DNA from: Dryococelus australis
Taxonomy: Eukaryota > Arthropoda > Insecta > Phasmatodea > Phasmatidae
Assembly (NCBI GenBank): GCA_029891345.1
Contig: CM057005.1
Location: 64,985,760-65,049,759, forward strand
Direction of reading: 5' to 3'
DNA length: 64,000 bases
The translations under genes were made by a program, and so were the position numbers. The notes under the pieces are model-generated. The model ran no database searches. It was not told the origin of the DNA and saw nothing but the letters and a program-made list of their open reading frames with translations. Below are positions 1 to 11,858 of the stretch, in pieces; within the stretch, counting starts at the first letter, position 1, and every line of letters starts with the position of its first letter.

Positions 1-54
1 ATTTTAAGCGCATGGTCGGCATAATTTCCTTCTTGAAATAATCAGTTAAGACAC

Positions 55-150
55 AGTTGGCCCCACCCGGAACTCGACCCCGGAACGTCGTGATTCGAAA
101 GTAGCTGCATCAGCGAACTCGGCCAAGCATATCGCCCCGTAGTATGAAGG
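55..150 (-). repeat. tRNA-derived SINE head (relic)
   Basis: Read on the minus strand, an A-box-like TGGCCGAGTTCG is followed about 45 bases later by a B-box-like GGGTCGAGTTCCGGG, the split internal promoter of RNA polymerase III. No acceptor stem can be formed, so this is a SINE head or tRNA pseudogene, not a working tRNA. A 72-codon reading frame across it has no protein features. Confidence 0.5.
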
Positions 151-744
151 GGGATGAACGAAACTACACCCATTCGTGAAACAAAGGAAAAAAAAATCTG
201 CACACAGTATTTCAAGAATTTGCAAGGAATGGGAACCAAGGCATTAGATTCGCTTTTCACGCTCTCTGGGAACTCGATAAAGTAGTCGAGCTTTGAACAA
301 TATAACGACTTTGGAAAGTGGAACGAGGGGAAGCATTCACATTGTTCATTTTAGTATTTGAAAAAGGATTCTGTGTAAGTGTATGGTGGGGCTATTGGAG
401 CAATTATGGCATTTTTCACTATGGAAAATATTTTCTGTAACCAGTAATTCGCTACATCTTTAGATATAATACTAAAAACTTCTTCCAAATTATTTTTTTT
501 TTTTTATTTCCGCAGTATATTTGTAACTCTATATTCTGACGCTTGGTTATAGTTTTTATTTTACACAAAACTCAATCACCAGAAATTGAAAAGAGGGAAG
601 AGACTTAATGACGAAATGGGAAAGAGATGGCTATAATTTACTTAGTGTTGGGGTGGAGTCGTGATCATTTGAGTGTTTGAATATCGCTACTGTATTAACT
701 TTAAGCAAGTTATTCGATATTTGAAGTCATTATGCAGAGGCGCT
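151..744. other. unassigned AT-rich sequence
   Basis: No coding frame, element end or tandem array recognised apart from short homopolymers (T-run near 490-505). Confidence 0.5.
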
Positions 745-888
745 TTGCGGTTATTTGAGCACTTTTGACAACCCTGCTTATAAACTACTTTTCTATCATT
801 TTGTATCCTTCCGCCATATTTAAACTAACATTGCAATGGATCAGGTCACTTTATTCGTATACCGACCAAGTGTAACTGTGGAATTGTT
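745..888 (-). mobile_element. family A MITE, degraded end fragment
   Basis: The stretch from GAGCACTTTTGA through CTTCCGCC to the AAGTGTAACTGTG motif follows the left portion of the family A consensus in reverse orientation (compare 7312 and 29078). The outer end is corrupted and the other half is missing. Confidence 0.7.
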
Positions 889-1590
889 AGGAACACAATG
901 TTATCAACACGCTAGTTTCTATTAGCATGTGCATAATGCCAATAGAAAATGAATAGAATCAATCCAGTATCTACAGTTTTAAACGTTACGCGTTCATAGC
1001 TACCTTAAAACATGGAACTACTACACTGTAAAAAAAATTAGTAATAATTTACTGGGAAATTCTTTGTAATTTTACAAATGCTTGTAACAGCACAAATATG
1101 TCTCTAGTAGATTGTAGAACTATAAGGACCGTGTTTGTGATATACGTAAAGGAATGTTTGTCATATACTGACCCGTTTCCACGAGGTTCAGCAAAATGGC
1201 GGACACTCAACAACGTAAAACCGTATAGTCCCTACAGCTGTTTGTGAAAAAAACTATGGGTGATGTAAAGCATACCTGCGTGCAAAAAGGAATGTATTGC
1301 AAGTTTGAATAACGTAACACACAAAAACAACTCAAATAATCATAGTAAAATGACAATTTCAATCAAACGTGACCGCATTATTCATTAATTGTTAATGTTT
1401 CCCAGCTACACAGAACTATTAAATCGGCCCTCAACACCTCGTTGTCAAGGGCCGTCCAAATCTCTTAACAACTGGATTCTTAAAATGAAATGAATGTACC
1501 TATTCTTCTTAACCAAATAATTTCAATATTATTTTGTAAGTAATTACAGCTATATTTACAGTCAAAATACATTTTAAGCTGGTAAGGCAA
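889..1590. other. unassigned AT-rich sequence
   Basis: No gene, element end or array recognised. Confidence 0.5.
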
Positions 1591-1665
1591 TTTGGTTTTG
1601 TGGTTAAGGGTGCCGACTAATGAAACAAGGGGCGTGGGTTCTAGTTCACGTGCTGGCAAAGTGTA
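1591..1665 (+). repeat. possible tRNA-like SINE head
   Basis: A tRNA-like order is visible: TGTGGTTAAGGGTGCCGACTAA (split here as an A-box-like half) then GTGGGTTCTAGTTCACG as a degenerate B box, ending in a T-rich run at 1669-1686. This may be a decayed SINE; the boxes are weak. Confidence 0.35.
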
Positions 1666-2689
1666 TACATATATTTTTTTTTTTTTCGTAAATTATATTT
1701 TTAGATTTTTTTAGTTGTTCTCTGTTATTGATTCATAACATTTGTTTTCTAGAAGAAAAAAAAACTTTATGTACACTTCTTAATAAGGTTAGTTGTAATA
1801 ATACATTGTTATAATTTGTAATATTACAAATGTTTTGCAGATTTCACAAGAAAATTCTTTGTAGTTTTACAAAGGATTTTCTTGGCAACTGGGTTTCCAA
1901 CGTAACTGGAGGCATGTCAGTGCACTTGTTGTAATACATAAGTGTATCTAAATTATACCGAAAGATCTTGGCTGCAGGTAAACCACGAAAAATTGGGAAA
2001 ACATATAAACGAATTATGAACTAAAGTAAATCCTACTGTAACACTATTTTATTACAAATGTTGGATAAAAATATTATAATGGAACCCAGTGTATGTATAA
2101 TGTGTAACGTAACAAATATCTGTAATAATCACACCACCTTGTAACATTGCATATTTTCGGGGTTATGTTTACAATAAGTTATAGCCATTCTCATTATACA
2201 GAGTGATTCTCAATTAGACCGACAAACTGCGGGAGGTGATTCTTTATGAAAAGGAAAACATTTGACATTTTATATCTAAACCGAATATTAAGGGAAGTAT
2301 GAGCTCTTAAAAAAAAATTCTAAGTCGTATTTGTGCAAAATATCTGCTCTTACGTCGAAGATCCCTATAACATTCAATAATGTTCCTAGAGTTGACATTG
2401 TATTTTACTTCGTTACCAATAGTTTGCACGAATACGGTTTAAAACCTCGTTTTTTAAGGACTCGTGCCTCCCTTAATATTCGGTTTAGATATAGTGTGTC
2501 ACATGTTTTCATTTTACTTTTTCATGAAGAAACACCTCCCGACGTTTATCGATCTCATGAGAATCATACTTAATGAGTACTTGCTTATGTTGTCACCTTA
2601 TTTAACATTAATCAAAATTATGCTTTATTACATGAGTTAACAGTATAATATTCGGTTATTTTCATAGTTTATAGATATAGAGGTCTCGT

Positions 2690-3245
2690 TGTAGCGGCAA
2701 CCTGGCGCCGGGCAAAATGTTTGAATAACATGTCCTAATTTTCCCGGCTATATAAGCGTCTCCCGTTGCGACCCCCCCCCCCCCCCCCATCGCCTTCTTC
2801 CAAGTCACCCAGACGGCATCGAGGTACAAGACGAGACAGCGAGTGTGTGAGACAGAGCTGAGACAGAGCTGAAACAGAAGGCAACTATACTATTTGGCCA
2901 GGGGAGCTCTGGGGCCAATCCGCAGAGATCTACTGGTGAGCATAATCGCGTAGCGATAGGACGTCACGATATTTAAGAGTCCCCGTCAATCCTCTCTTAT
3001 AATCTATCATTCTGGCAAGAGTAGGGTATAACTGAATTGTATTGTATTTGTGTAAGAGATTACTACAGTAACGTAATGTATTTAAGATCTATTTACTGTT
3101 CTGTACGAGTAGATGTATGAATTGTCCAGTTATTGAGTTTTGTAAAAAATATCTATTTTATATAACAATCTTCCTTATTAGTAACCATCGTGAGTTTAAA
3201 CTCCCCCCCCCCCCCCCCAATAGCACCCCTTTCCTCCTATTACAG
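2690..3245 (+). promoter_or_regulatory. candidate solo LTR or RNA polymerase II promoter with TATA box
   Basis: A GC-richer block begins TGTAGCGGCAACCTGGCGCC and contains a TATA box, CTATATAAG, at about 2748-2756. Downstream lie a C17 run (2772-2788), a short repeated GAGACAGAGCT unit (about 2851-2872), a splice-donor-like CTG/GTGAGC at about 2935, and a C16 run (3203-3218). A TG...CA outline with an internal TATA box suits a solo LTR, but I could not find a matching target duplication. It could equally be a host promoter with a non-coding first exon. Confidence 0.35.
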
Positions 3246-3462
3246 TATTGTTAAAGTTGACTTAAACCAAGCAGATAAATAGCAGGAATTAGTGTGGATA
3301 GGAAAGAGGAAGGGCAAGCGTTACAATGTGTAAGTAATTTTAATTTGTTTCTATTCTAGACAACAATCAGTGTTTATATTTGTTGGTTATTTTTCATTTC
3401 TTCCTAGGTGGTAGTCGGCATTAAATGTTTACTAAACAAAAGTACTAATTAAAATTATTCTG

Positions 3463-3544
3463 GTTGTCTCTCGTCTCGCCATTGCTGATTGGCAGAGAGA
3501 TGTCTTATGGTCAGACGACAGCCAATCAGAGGAAATGAGACAAC
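3463..3544. repeat. short inverted repeat with opposed CCAAT boxes
   Basis: GTTGTCTC (3463) pairs with GAGACAAC (ending 3544), and further inside CTGATTGGC pairs with GCCAATCAG. The 82-bp unit could form an imperfect hairpin; it may be a tiny MITE. Confidence 0.6.
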
Positions 3545-4079
3545 ATAAGTAAGGATGATGTAAAATAGAAGAAAATTTTTCTTTAGAATCAATTCTCGCC
3601 ACATCCAGGATGGATGTGGGTTTACTAATATGAGTATTTTAATGATTTAATATATAATAAGATTGTTCATATTAGAAATTTTTTTTGCAGCAAACTATAA
3701 TTGAGTAATAAGGGATGTTAATTTTATACTGTGTCTGAGAAGATTATGTAATTAATTATCAATTTTTAAAGAATAAATAATTTTTTGAATGTTGCCTGAG
3801 AATTAGACGAACCAGTAAATAAAATATCTGAGAAGAGTTTAATTGCAACTTTATAATTTATACTGAAAAGATACAATGGTCATTTTAAACTGGTATTTTA
3901 AATTTGACGACCTGGTGATTATTTGTTTGAAACGTAACACTGTTACACTGCATGTGATGACAACAATGTTACTCGATGCGTATCAGGCAGTAATAATCTA
4001 ATGCAGGAATAATTTCGTAGGCCGGTATTAAGGAACTTCATCGTCATTTGCTTGGAAAGGAGCTGCAAAAATCACCGTT

Positions 4080-4165
4080 ATTGTCCTCAAGTTCAGTCTG
4101 ACGGAATCGAACTTGAGCCCTCCCGAACGCTTCCGCATAACGAAACGTGCCCACTACAGATCAGA
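4080..4165 (-). repeat. tRNA-derived SINE head (relic)
   Basis: On the minus strand GTAGTGGGCACG (A-box-like) precedes CAAGTTCGATTCC (near-canonical B box). No mature tRNA fold is apparent, so a SINE fragment is likelier than a tRNA gene. Confidence 0.5.
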
Positions 4166-4169
4166 TGTA

Positions 4170-5375
4170 GGATAACGCTGTTACTGAAAGTAGCTCATGG
4201 TCGTGTTATACACTGGAATCGATAGTACATCAATGTTTAATAAAAATGTCAGTACAACTTTATATTACTTTCGCTTCTTTAGGTATACGATTTTTAAAAA
4301 AAGTTAGATGCAATAAACAACTTTGTCACAGGCCTTCAGTAGTTACAAATGGCGAAGCTATTTTCTTCCCAGCCTTTACTGTTGTATGACAATGTCCGTA
4401 TGGTAAGCGGTAGTGAAGATTTGACAAGTAGGTAAAGATATCTCGAAAAAACAAATTTGTCTGACATCGATTTTTTTAAATCTTAACAATAGCGTTTGGT
4501 CACTTAAAATGCGTATTTATCAGTTCTACAGAATCCACTACACATACTTATTTCAGTTTTTATTTGGCTTTTATAACAAAAAAATTTATCGGTTAAGGAA
4601 TCATTTCTCTTTTTTAGAAAGTGTACTGATAGGAGACACGACACTTAAACCAGACCAAACTGACTGGCGGCTTTATAAGAAACCATTATACAGAATGTAT
4701 CCAAATTCGACCGACAAACTTCGGCTGTAGGTTAATCACCAAATAATAAGGTGAAAACATTTGTACAAACTATGGTATCAAGTGAATACTAAGGGTGGTT
4801 TGAAGTTGGACCTGGAACACTTGTTTATTGCAAGTATTGGAGATAATAGTTAAGATGGAACACTGATGGGCTGGATAATAGTTAACAGAACAAAGATCTT
4901 CAAACACCGCAACACTCGTCGCTGTCCTCAAATTATTTCATGTAAATAATCACGGTTACTATCCCTATTTCGAACACTAGCATCCATATCGTGGGTACAT
5001 ATTCGGGATTTAAAGGGTGGATTACTAATCCCAGTCTCACAATTAAAACAAATACCGCCCAATGCAAATACCCCAAACCTCATCGTTTGAGTAATTCGTG
5101 TTCAACGTTCAAAATAATATTTGCCAGTGCCTGGCAGGTGGGGCACGCCTAAAAACACACTTTTGAGGCTATTAAACGCAGGGGACGATTCCAGAGGGAG
5201 GTAACTTACAGTGCTACTCTAATAAACTTTCTATTAGTCTATAATTTCAAAAATGTCTACCCCCCTTAGAATTAATTTTAGATCATATATCGTACAGGTA
5301 TAAGTTTTCAACTTCCTTCGTGATTAACCTACACCCGAAGTTTGTTGATCGAATTTAGATACATCATGTGTGTGT
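4170..5375. other. unassigned sequence
   Basis: The 73-codon frame at 4509-4730 resembles no family I know and has no supporting splice or promoter context. Otherwise nothing recognised. Confidence 0.45.
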
Positions 5376-5377
5376 GT

Positions 5378-5379
<2 letters not shown>

Positions 5380-5446
<67 letters not shown>
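5380..5446. repeat. (TA)n microsatellite
   Basis: Uninterrupted TA dinucleotides over about 67 bp, directly after a short GT run. Confidence 0.98.
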
Positions 5447-5450
<4 letters not shown>

Positions 5451-5765
5451 CCATTGTGCGTGACTAAATCGCATCATCACTGACAAACCGCTGGACAAAT
5501 TGAGATCATATTCACACCATATGTTATTAGGATGGCGAGTAAGGTTTTTAGTTATGTTCCATTCCGATAGGTGGTACTAGAGTCTAACTTCTATATTTAT
5601 GGGCCGATTTTGCTTATACTTGGAGGAAATGTTTGTTGGTCTAAAAGAGAAAAATGCCAGCGATACCACGGTCAAACATCGGTCGACGTACCAGACTTAA
5701 TAGAGAGGACGAATTGAGAAGGCAAAAGAGAAGGTGAAAGAGGCGGAACAACGTTCGCCGGTATC
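5447..5765 (+). mobile_element. Helitron-like 5' relic (tentative)
   Basis: The order of phrases (CTGGACAAATTGAGATCAT, then a CATTCCGATAGGTGGTA segment, then a start codon near 5653 opening a short frame MPAIPRSNIGRRTRLNRED) resembles the upstream region and basic N-terminus of arthropod Helitron replicase-helicase genes. The frame closes soon after about 23 codons and no Rep or helicase domain follows. Assignment rests on remembered family style, not on an alignment. Confidence 0.4.
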
Positions 5766-5768
5766 AGC

Positions 5769-5779
5769 TAGTGTGTGTG

Positions 5780-5815
<36 letters not shown>

Positions 5816-5828
5816 CACACACAAACTA
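5769..5828. repeat. GT/TA/CA palindrome
   Basis: TAGTGTGTGTGTAATAT, about 30 bp of AT alternation, then ATATTACACACACAAACTA forms a nearly perfect 60-bp palindrome with the AT tract (5782-5813) at its centre. Confidence 0.9.
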
Positions 5829-5849
5829 GGCAACCAGGAGCAAATCTTT

Positions 5850-6200
5850 TAAAGTTATTTATTAAAATACCTTGTTGTTAACTCTTGACGGGAAATTCAA
5901 TAGCAAATATTCTGTTATTATTTTAATATGCGTGGGATATGATTTACCGTTACAGTGCCCAAGCCGCGTGAAGTTCGGCCTTCGCCAAGAATAAAATTGT
6001 GCCATCCATCTCGGTGCATTAACATGCGGCAAACGACGCGTATATTTACACGAGAAATAGCGCGCGTTCATTCATTCCCGCGCCTTTAGAGTTCGAACAT
6101 TTTTCCCCCGTCGTGACTGAAGGGCTCATAAATATTAATGGCGCCGCAATTAAAATTTACTGCACGCTTATATCGGGGCGTCAGAGAATAACGGCGTGGT
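5850..6200. promoter_or_regulatory. CpG-richer non-repeat block, possible regulatory DNA
   Basis: Between repeats there is a non-repetitive segment with CpG-containing words (GCGCGCG, ACGACGCG) and homeodomain-type cores (ATAAATATTAATGGCGCC, GCAATTAAAA). Such composition is common in insect enhancers, but no direct evidence of function is visible. A 69-codon minus-strand frame here looks like a shadow. Confidence 0.25.
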
Positions 6201-6409
6201 TAAAATCCGTGCGCAGTGACTGGTCTTCGCGAGTCGACGACGATACATCTGTTTTGAAATGGGATCGTGGTTTTTAGGACTTCATTGAGCGAGAGAGAGA
6301 GAGAGAGATTATATATATCATTTTTCAGCGGCGCTTGACACCTGGAAATTTCAGCGTCGATGCGGACGAGGTGAATTAAAGACGAAATGTAATGGTGGGG
6401 AAACGTTAA

Positions 6410-6560
6410 GTACCTCGATAAAGCCCACAGACAAACATTTACCACGTAGTCAAACTCCGTTTCGGCCTGCCGGAAAATCGAACCCGGTTCACCTTGGTGG
6501 AAGGCGATTAGTCTGACCACTACATCACCGCGGCATCTTGCATTGTTGCGGTCCCATATG
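6410..6560 (-). repeat. tRNA-derived SINE head
   Basis: On the minus strand GATGTAGTGGTCAGACTA (A box) is followed by CCGGGTTCGATTTTCCGGC (B box) at tRNA-like spacing. It is probably a SINE head; the 134-codon frame across it is accidental. Confidence 0.6.
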
Positions 6561-6955
6561 GAAGATACACAAGCTAAGTGGGAAAACTGACTGATGGAGA
6601 ACACAATATTATTTCACTACGTCATGTAATTAAAACCATTAAATGGTTATAAATATAAATTATAAAACACTTTAAATTTTACGTAAATACCTTAACGTAA
6701 AGCGTGCCCCCAGTGCAGTTTAAGTTACTCTTTACCTGAAAGTATTTATATATTATCATTATCTAATAAACAATTGCCACGTATCAAACTAAGAGTCCTT
6801 CTGTTAACTGCTGGAACGGCATTGCCTTTGTGTTGCTACGGCGGACGAAACCCCATCAGCTGGTCCATGTTGCCTCGTATATAGGAAGACCCGAGCTCGA
6901 CTCCTCGGCTTCCTTAAATATACTTGATGGTTTACAAATTGCTCTGTTTGTTTGC

Positions 6956-7164
6956 AGACTGATCCTGCGGCTCGTGTCCTGATTGTCGCGGCGGCACTTC
7001 GCTTCTGTGACCTCGCTCGCCTTGGAGGTGTGCTGGCGCGTTCATACAAGCGCCACAGCAAGGGCTTGCCCATAACAGCACGCATGCCTGTATGCATGTA
7101 TACATGTTCATTCCCGGTTCCATTCCGTCGTTCATCTATTTCAAACCTCATTCCTGCCACGTAG
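6956..7164 (+). CDS. possible terminal exon, unknown protein
   Basis: A polypyrimidine tract and acceptor (GTTTGTTTGCAG) end at 6955. From there the frame runs open to a stop at 7162-7164, and its first 40 codons (TDPAARVLIVAAALRF...) are markedly GC-richer than the neighbourhood. I recognise no domain. The last third (ARMPVCMYTCSF...) looks non-coding, so an internal exon ending at one of the GT sites near 7027 is an alternative. No matching upstream exon was found, and the tract could be an old element. Confidence 0.2.
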
Positions 7165-7311
7165 ACCAGTCTTCATCCACGCTCCTCTTAACATTGTCCA
7201 CATTACCCAGCCAACTTTCTAATTGTACTTTCTGTGAACCACCCAGAATTTTAATTATCTCCACCATGTAGGCAACTTACTCGCACTACTGTTAAATAAC
7301 TACAGGCTGTT

Positions 7312-7717
7312 CACGGTGCAATGAGCACTTTTGAGAGCCCTGCTTAAGATCTACTTGTATGCACGTTGTGTGTTCCTCCGCCTTATTTAAAACTAGCATT
7401 GCCATGGACCTGATCACTTTATTGATGTGTCAGTCAAGTGGAACTGTGACATTAGAAAAGTAAATATTTTACTAATGTTGTCAATTTTTACACTTCGATG
7501 CATTAAAAACAGAAAGAGGAGGAAATTATTTAAGTTATCACAGATTGAGCATAAGACTTTTTATTAGACGTTAAAATATGGACCTACTTTCGATTCATCG
7601 TTGCCAACTTTGTTGGCCCGTAACTTCAGTGCGCCCGTTTAAGTATTTGCAGGCAGGGGCAGTGACATTTTTCTAAGATTGATTTCAAAAGTGCTCAATT
7701 TATCGTGAACAGCCTTT
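7312..7717 (-). mobile_element. family A MITE, full length
   Basis: It starts CAGGCTGTTCACGG...GAGCACTTTTGA and ends GTGCTCAATTTATCGTGAACAGCCTT, giving about 30-bp terminal inverted repeats around roughly 400 bp without coding capacity. Internal landmarks shared with other copies are CTTCCGCC-like, ATGGACCTGATCACTTTAT and CAACTTTGTTGGCCC. Confidence 0.9.
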
Positions 7718-7905
7718 CACCAGCATTTCCCACCGCATGTCATGCTCTTTGCAATTAATAGTACTGCTTTTAACTAATAGTACTGCTTGAGTTTCACAAC
7801 ACCGATTTACAAAGTGTCGCCATTTCTCGGCGAGTTATATCGGTCATCTCAATACTGGAGTCCTTGAAAGATAATCAACCAGGATAAGGTTCATCACACT
7901 AAGTA

Positions 7906-8673
7906 TGAAGTAAAGCAACTGCCTATGGAGCACTGCACCCGACTTGTGAAGAACTCATGAGAAAGTAGTACAGGTCCCATAAAAATTGTCAGAAGTGCGA
8001 TTTACGCTGTATATCAAAGAAGAATGTATATATTTGGTAACTATAGAACATTAAATAAAATATAACTTTTAAATGTAAAAAAATCAATTAAAATAGTTTA
8101 TATATTTTTTTAAATTTAAGCGCATTTCCGTTCTGGATGCTTCAGAAAGCAGAATTTGCAAGAAAATCCTCGTCATGGAATATTGTCATAAATTTTTCCA
8201 TGATGGAGTGTGAGAAAAATCGTAATAATAATGTAGGAAATCATTTTTGTAATTATTTTTATGTGCGTCCATTTGTCACAAACATTTATGGCTGTAACTG
8301 GCATAAATAAAGTTAATTATAAAATCGGTACAACACATTATGTGTAATAAAATCACAGTAGTAATCACATTAAATATTAGGGCGATCATTTTTGAATATT
8401 TTCTTGCTAATTCTGCTTTCCCAAGCATCCAGAATGGAAATGCGTTAACATTTCTTAATAATACACACTATTTTTATCGATAATTTTTTACTATTATAAA
8501 GTATATTTTAGTAAGATGTTTTATAATGTTGTAAAATATGTACATAATTCTTTAATAAAAAGCATAAATCGCACTTTTCTGAGAATTTTTATGGCGTCTT
8601 CACTACTTTTTTTTATTAGTTCTTCAGACTGTATAGTCGGGTGCAGTGCTCCATAGGCAGATGCTTTACTTCA
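7906..8673. mobile_element. foldback element with long inverted arms (family F)
   Basis: The left end GAAGTAAAGCAACTGCC (7907) is mirrored by GGCAGATGCTTTACTTCA (to 8673). The arms extend inward some 270 bp each: matching landmarks include CTATGGAGCACTGCACCCGAC, GTGCGATTTA and GCATTTCCGTTCTGGATGCTT on both sides. The roughly 200-bp centre is AT-rich and non-coding. A second half copy lies at 40205-40622. Long-arm foldback DNA transposons have this shape; I cannot assign a superfamily. Confidence 0.85.
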
Positions 8674-9005
8674 ACCTCAAGTGCAATTGGTGAAGTAGCT
8701 ACTACATTTCCGCAGAAAGCACTGCCACTGTTTGCTATTGCCTTCTCTGTATGTTCCACGAGCTCACGGTAACGAAGCTAGTAATCGACACTTGCCCCGT
8801 GGCTTCGAGTCAACTGGAAAATGCGATTAGGCTACTTGAACGAACTCCATCAACATGCAAAGTGGTTTTGTAGCGACGGGCTGGCCCTGCGGAGGCCAGG
8901 ACGAGGGAATGAATTCGTCTTGATTTAGAGCTAAAGCAGCTCTCGGTCACAGACGCCCGAGCGAAGAACAAGTCTGCGGGGAAGTGCTGCCGAAAAACTT
9001 TTGTA

Positions 9006-9432
9006 TAGGCTGTTCGCGATAAAGTGAGCACTTTTGAAATTATCAGAAAAAAAAGTCACTGCCCCTGCCTGCATATATTTCAACGAACGCACTGAGTGAC
9101 AACGACCCAGTAAAGTTGGTAACGATGGATGGAAAGTAGTTCCGTATCTTTACGTAGAATAAAGTGTGTTAGGTAACCATTTCTGTTAACTTAAAGGAAA
9201 AAAAACAAAAAGTGAAGAAAATAATTTAATTCATCGAACTGTAAAAATGAGCAGATTTGTAAAATATTTACTTTTTCTAATAATTTCACATTTTCACTTG
9301 ACCAACGCATGTATAAAGTGATGATGCCCATGACAAAGTTAGTCTTACATAAGGTGAAAGAATCTATAATGTGAATGCAAGTAGATCTAAAACAGGGCTT
9401 TCAGAAGTGCTCATTTGATCGTGAATAACCTA
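9006..9432 (+). mobile_element. family A MITE, full length
   Basis: TAGGCTGTTCGCGATAAAG opens and TCGTGAATAACCTA closes the element, with TA on both sides (9004-9005 and 9433-9434) as a probable target duplication. The interior follows the consensus, including CCTGCATATATTTCAACG and CTAATAATTTCACATTTTC. Confidence 0.92.
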
Positions 9433-9582
9433 TAGAAGGTTGCCCAGAGGCCAAGTGAAAGTATGAGATGAAATACACCGTCAGTACAGATTAACACGAC
9501 GGACTTGAATGTGTTTCTGTAATATTCTGACTGTTCCAGCTAACGACCTTCACGTGCAATCAATTACAGGTGGGCAAAACAT

Positions 9583-9601
9583 TTTTTTTTTTTTTTTTTT
9601 T
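9583..9601. repeat. poly-T run
   Basis: About 19 consecutive T. Short frames crossing it on both strands are artefacts. Confidence 0.95.
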
Positions 9602-9739
9602 GTGAATGTTGCAAACGACGGAACGAATTCTGGAACAACAGCAGAAGACAGTCCATCACAGCGATGGGTATTATTACAAGTTTGGCATAAGTGACACGTA
9701 AGGTCGCATTCCAGATTACGATCATCGGTTCGCATGAAC

Positions 9740-9830
9740 TCCTGATGGTCAAATAGTTGCAATGACTGACGAGCTTCCTTAATGTCGCTGGTTCGATTCC
9801 CTGCAGTGTCAGCGAATTTTCGATCTAGAA
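9740..9830 (+). repeat. tRNA-like SINE head
   Basis: TGGTCAAATAGTTGCAATG is followed by a canonical B box GCTGGTTCGATTCCC. No acceptor-stem pairing is visible, so a SINE relic is preferred over a tRNA gene. Confidence 0.5.
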
Positions 9831-11855
9831 CAAGTTCTCCGGAAACACACAAGTAATCACGTGTGTATCGCAACACGCAGTTATCTTCTGCGAGAGATAA
9901 TCAAAGCTGAACATTTTCATTTACTAAGTTGCGCGACACTAACATTCTATTTGTAGACCACATAATTTTTTTATGTGATCACAGGTCAAAGCAGGCTGCA
10001 TTAAATTGCTGGTAATCTATGCCGCGACTTACAATGTAATACTTGTCATTATCAAATTATATAGGCGTTTGAAACTAAACCGAGGCTGAGCGAACAACCA
10101 AAGCAATTCAATGGGTGACCTTGAAAAATTTTCTCAGTGATATGACAGATGCGAAAAATTTTTTCTGTGTATTTGCAAGAGTGTAGTGGCAATTCTTGCT
10201 AGAAAATGTTCTTGTCTAGATATTCTGCACGTGAATATTTGCCCGCAATCTTTGCACGTTGCATCACAATTGCGTAGTTCCATAACTATACTATACAGAA
10301 AAATATTATACTACTAAGAGATACAAAATGCAGTAATTTTGCAAAAGTGCTTTAACAAGTGACGAGAATAAAAGATTGAACTATTTAGGTAATATTTGCG
10401 TTTAGTTCTAATGGTAAATATCCTTACAGACATGAGTTACAATGACTCGCACGTCGGAAAAAAAAAAAGTGGCAAATTAGGGTTCTTTAATTATGTGAAA
10501 ACAAATAGAGATATATTTATGTGTAATTATTATGTAACATGTAGGCAGGGTTTGCAAATAAACAACTGAATATTTAAGTGACAGAACACACACTGCAAAT
10601 TACTAAAACTGGCCACAAAAACATCAACAGACTTGCATCTTACCAGCATGTTTCCTTGTATCCAGGATTATCTCCGCCTCCACACAGCTATACATGTGTC
10701 ACACTTTAAAAAATAAGGAAACTAACTACCGGCATATCCATAAAAGAAGTCCAAGGGTGAATTGGAGTTCAATCCAAACAAATTTTTTTCTCAATTTAAA
10801 TAATGTTTCCAACTTTATATTGTAATCACAGAATATTTACAAATACCACGTAGCAGCTGGACTAGAATATAAAATTTAAAACTCTGTATGTCTGTCAAAA
10901 ATAGCAATTGTGTGTGTCTCCTTGGCAACCATAATTAGTCTTTGCAGTTTTTATAAGACCTTACCAAATTTAAAATGTTTTAGTGTGCAGAAAGTTTTGT
11001 TAATGTTCAAATAGTAATCACACTCACAGGTTACATTTTAAAAGAAATCTGCCTATGCGTCTACACTAAATAAAATGCTCCTGGCTAGCAATGTCGAAAT
11101 TCGGTAGAGTAAAGTACGAGTTCTTATTTTCAGGCACTGCGTGATCAGCAAGACAGTATTGTATTAAATGTGTAGTTAACAGGAAACGTCTTTAGCACTC
11201 CACCGCTGGACCAACGGTCACTTAGTATGGCGGTGATAAGATACCTTATATCTCTGCGTTATACTTGGAAGTTGCAAAGCTCCTAAGCCCTCTTCAGACA
11301 GTTTGAAAACACACTGTCGTCTATTTACGTAAAACGGAGCATATTTGTCGGGGTCAAAATCACTTTCAAATAATAATTTTTCACTGTTCAGACGGAGCTC
11401 AGGTCTACCCGACCTGTTACCTTAGTAACCCATTTCAAACAAGATGGAGACCAGAAAATTCTTTCAACAACTCAATTTGGCCTCGGTTACCTGATTTGAA
11501 TTTACCTGTGTGACATAGGGCTTATATCGGTGTGCATTCCTTATTACTACAATAAATACGTTGTTATCAACCATTACCAACTTACACAAATTAACATGTA
11601 GCTCAAAACTTAATATGAAAATAAAGACTTGATATATGAATAATAACCTCTCAACTGCTGTATGTACGATAATAAATATGTAAAATAAAATGAAAATCAA
11701 AATAAAATTACTGAATAATAAACTTATATGCAGAACACGTCACAACAATAGCATTTATATAAAATAAACATGTGTGTACTCGTATACTAGGTTTCCATGC
11801 CACTGTAAGGCTTAACAATACTAATAAGATGCTCTACATAATGAGACGTTATAAC
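9831..11855. other. unassigned AT-rich sequence
   Basis: About 2 kb with no recognised gene or element. A small hairpin (CAGGTC...GACCTG, about 11401-11419) and short A or T runs are the only local structures seen. Confidence 0.5.
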
Positions 11856-11858
11856 AGT

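Noticed and set aside
6804-7160. 118-codon minus-strand frame
   Set aside because: It is antisense to the GC-richer plus-strand stretch and arginine-rich as expected from composition; no features.
9740-9830. tRNA gene
   Set aside because: Canonical B box only; cloverleaf pairing is not visible.
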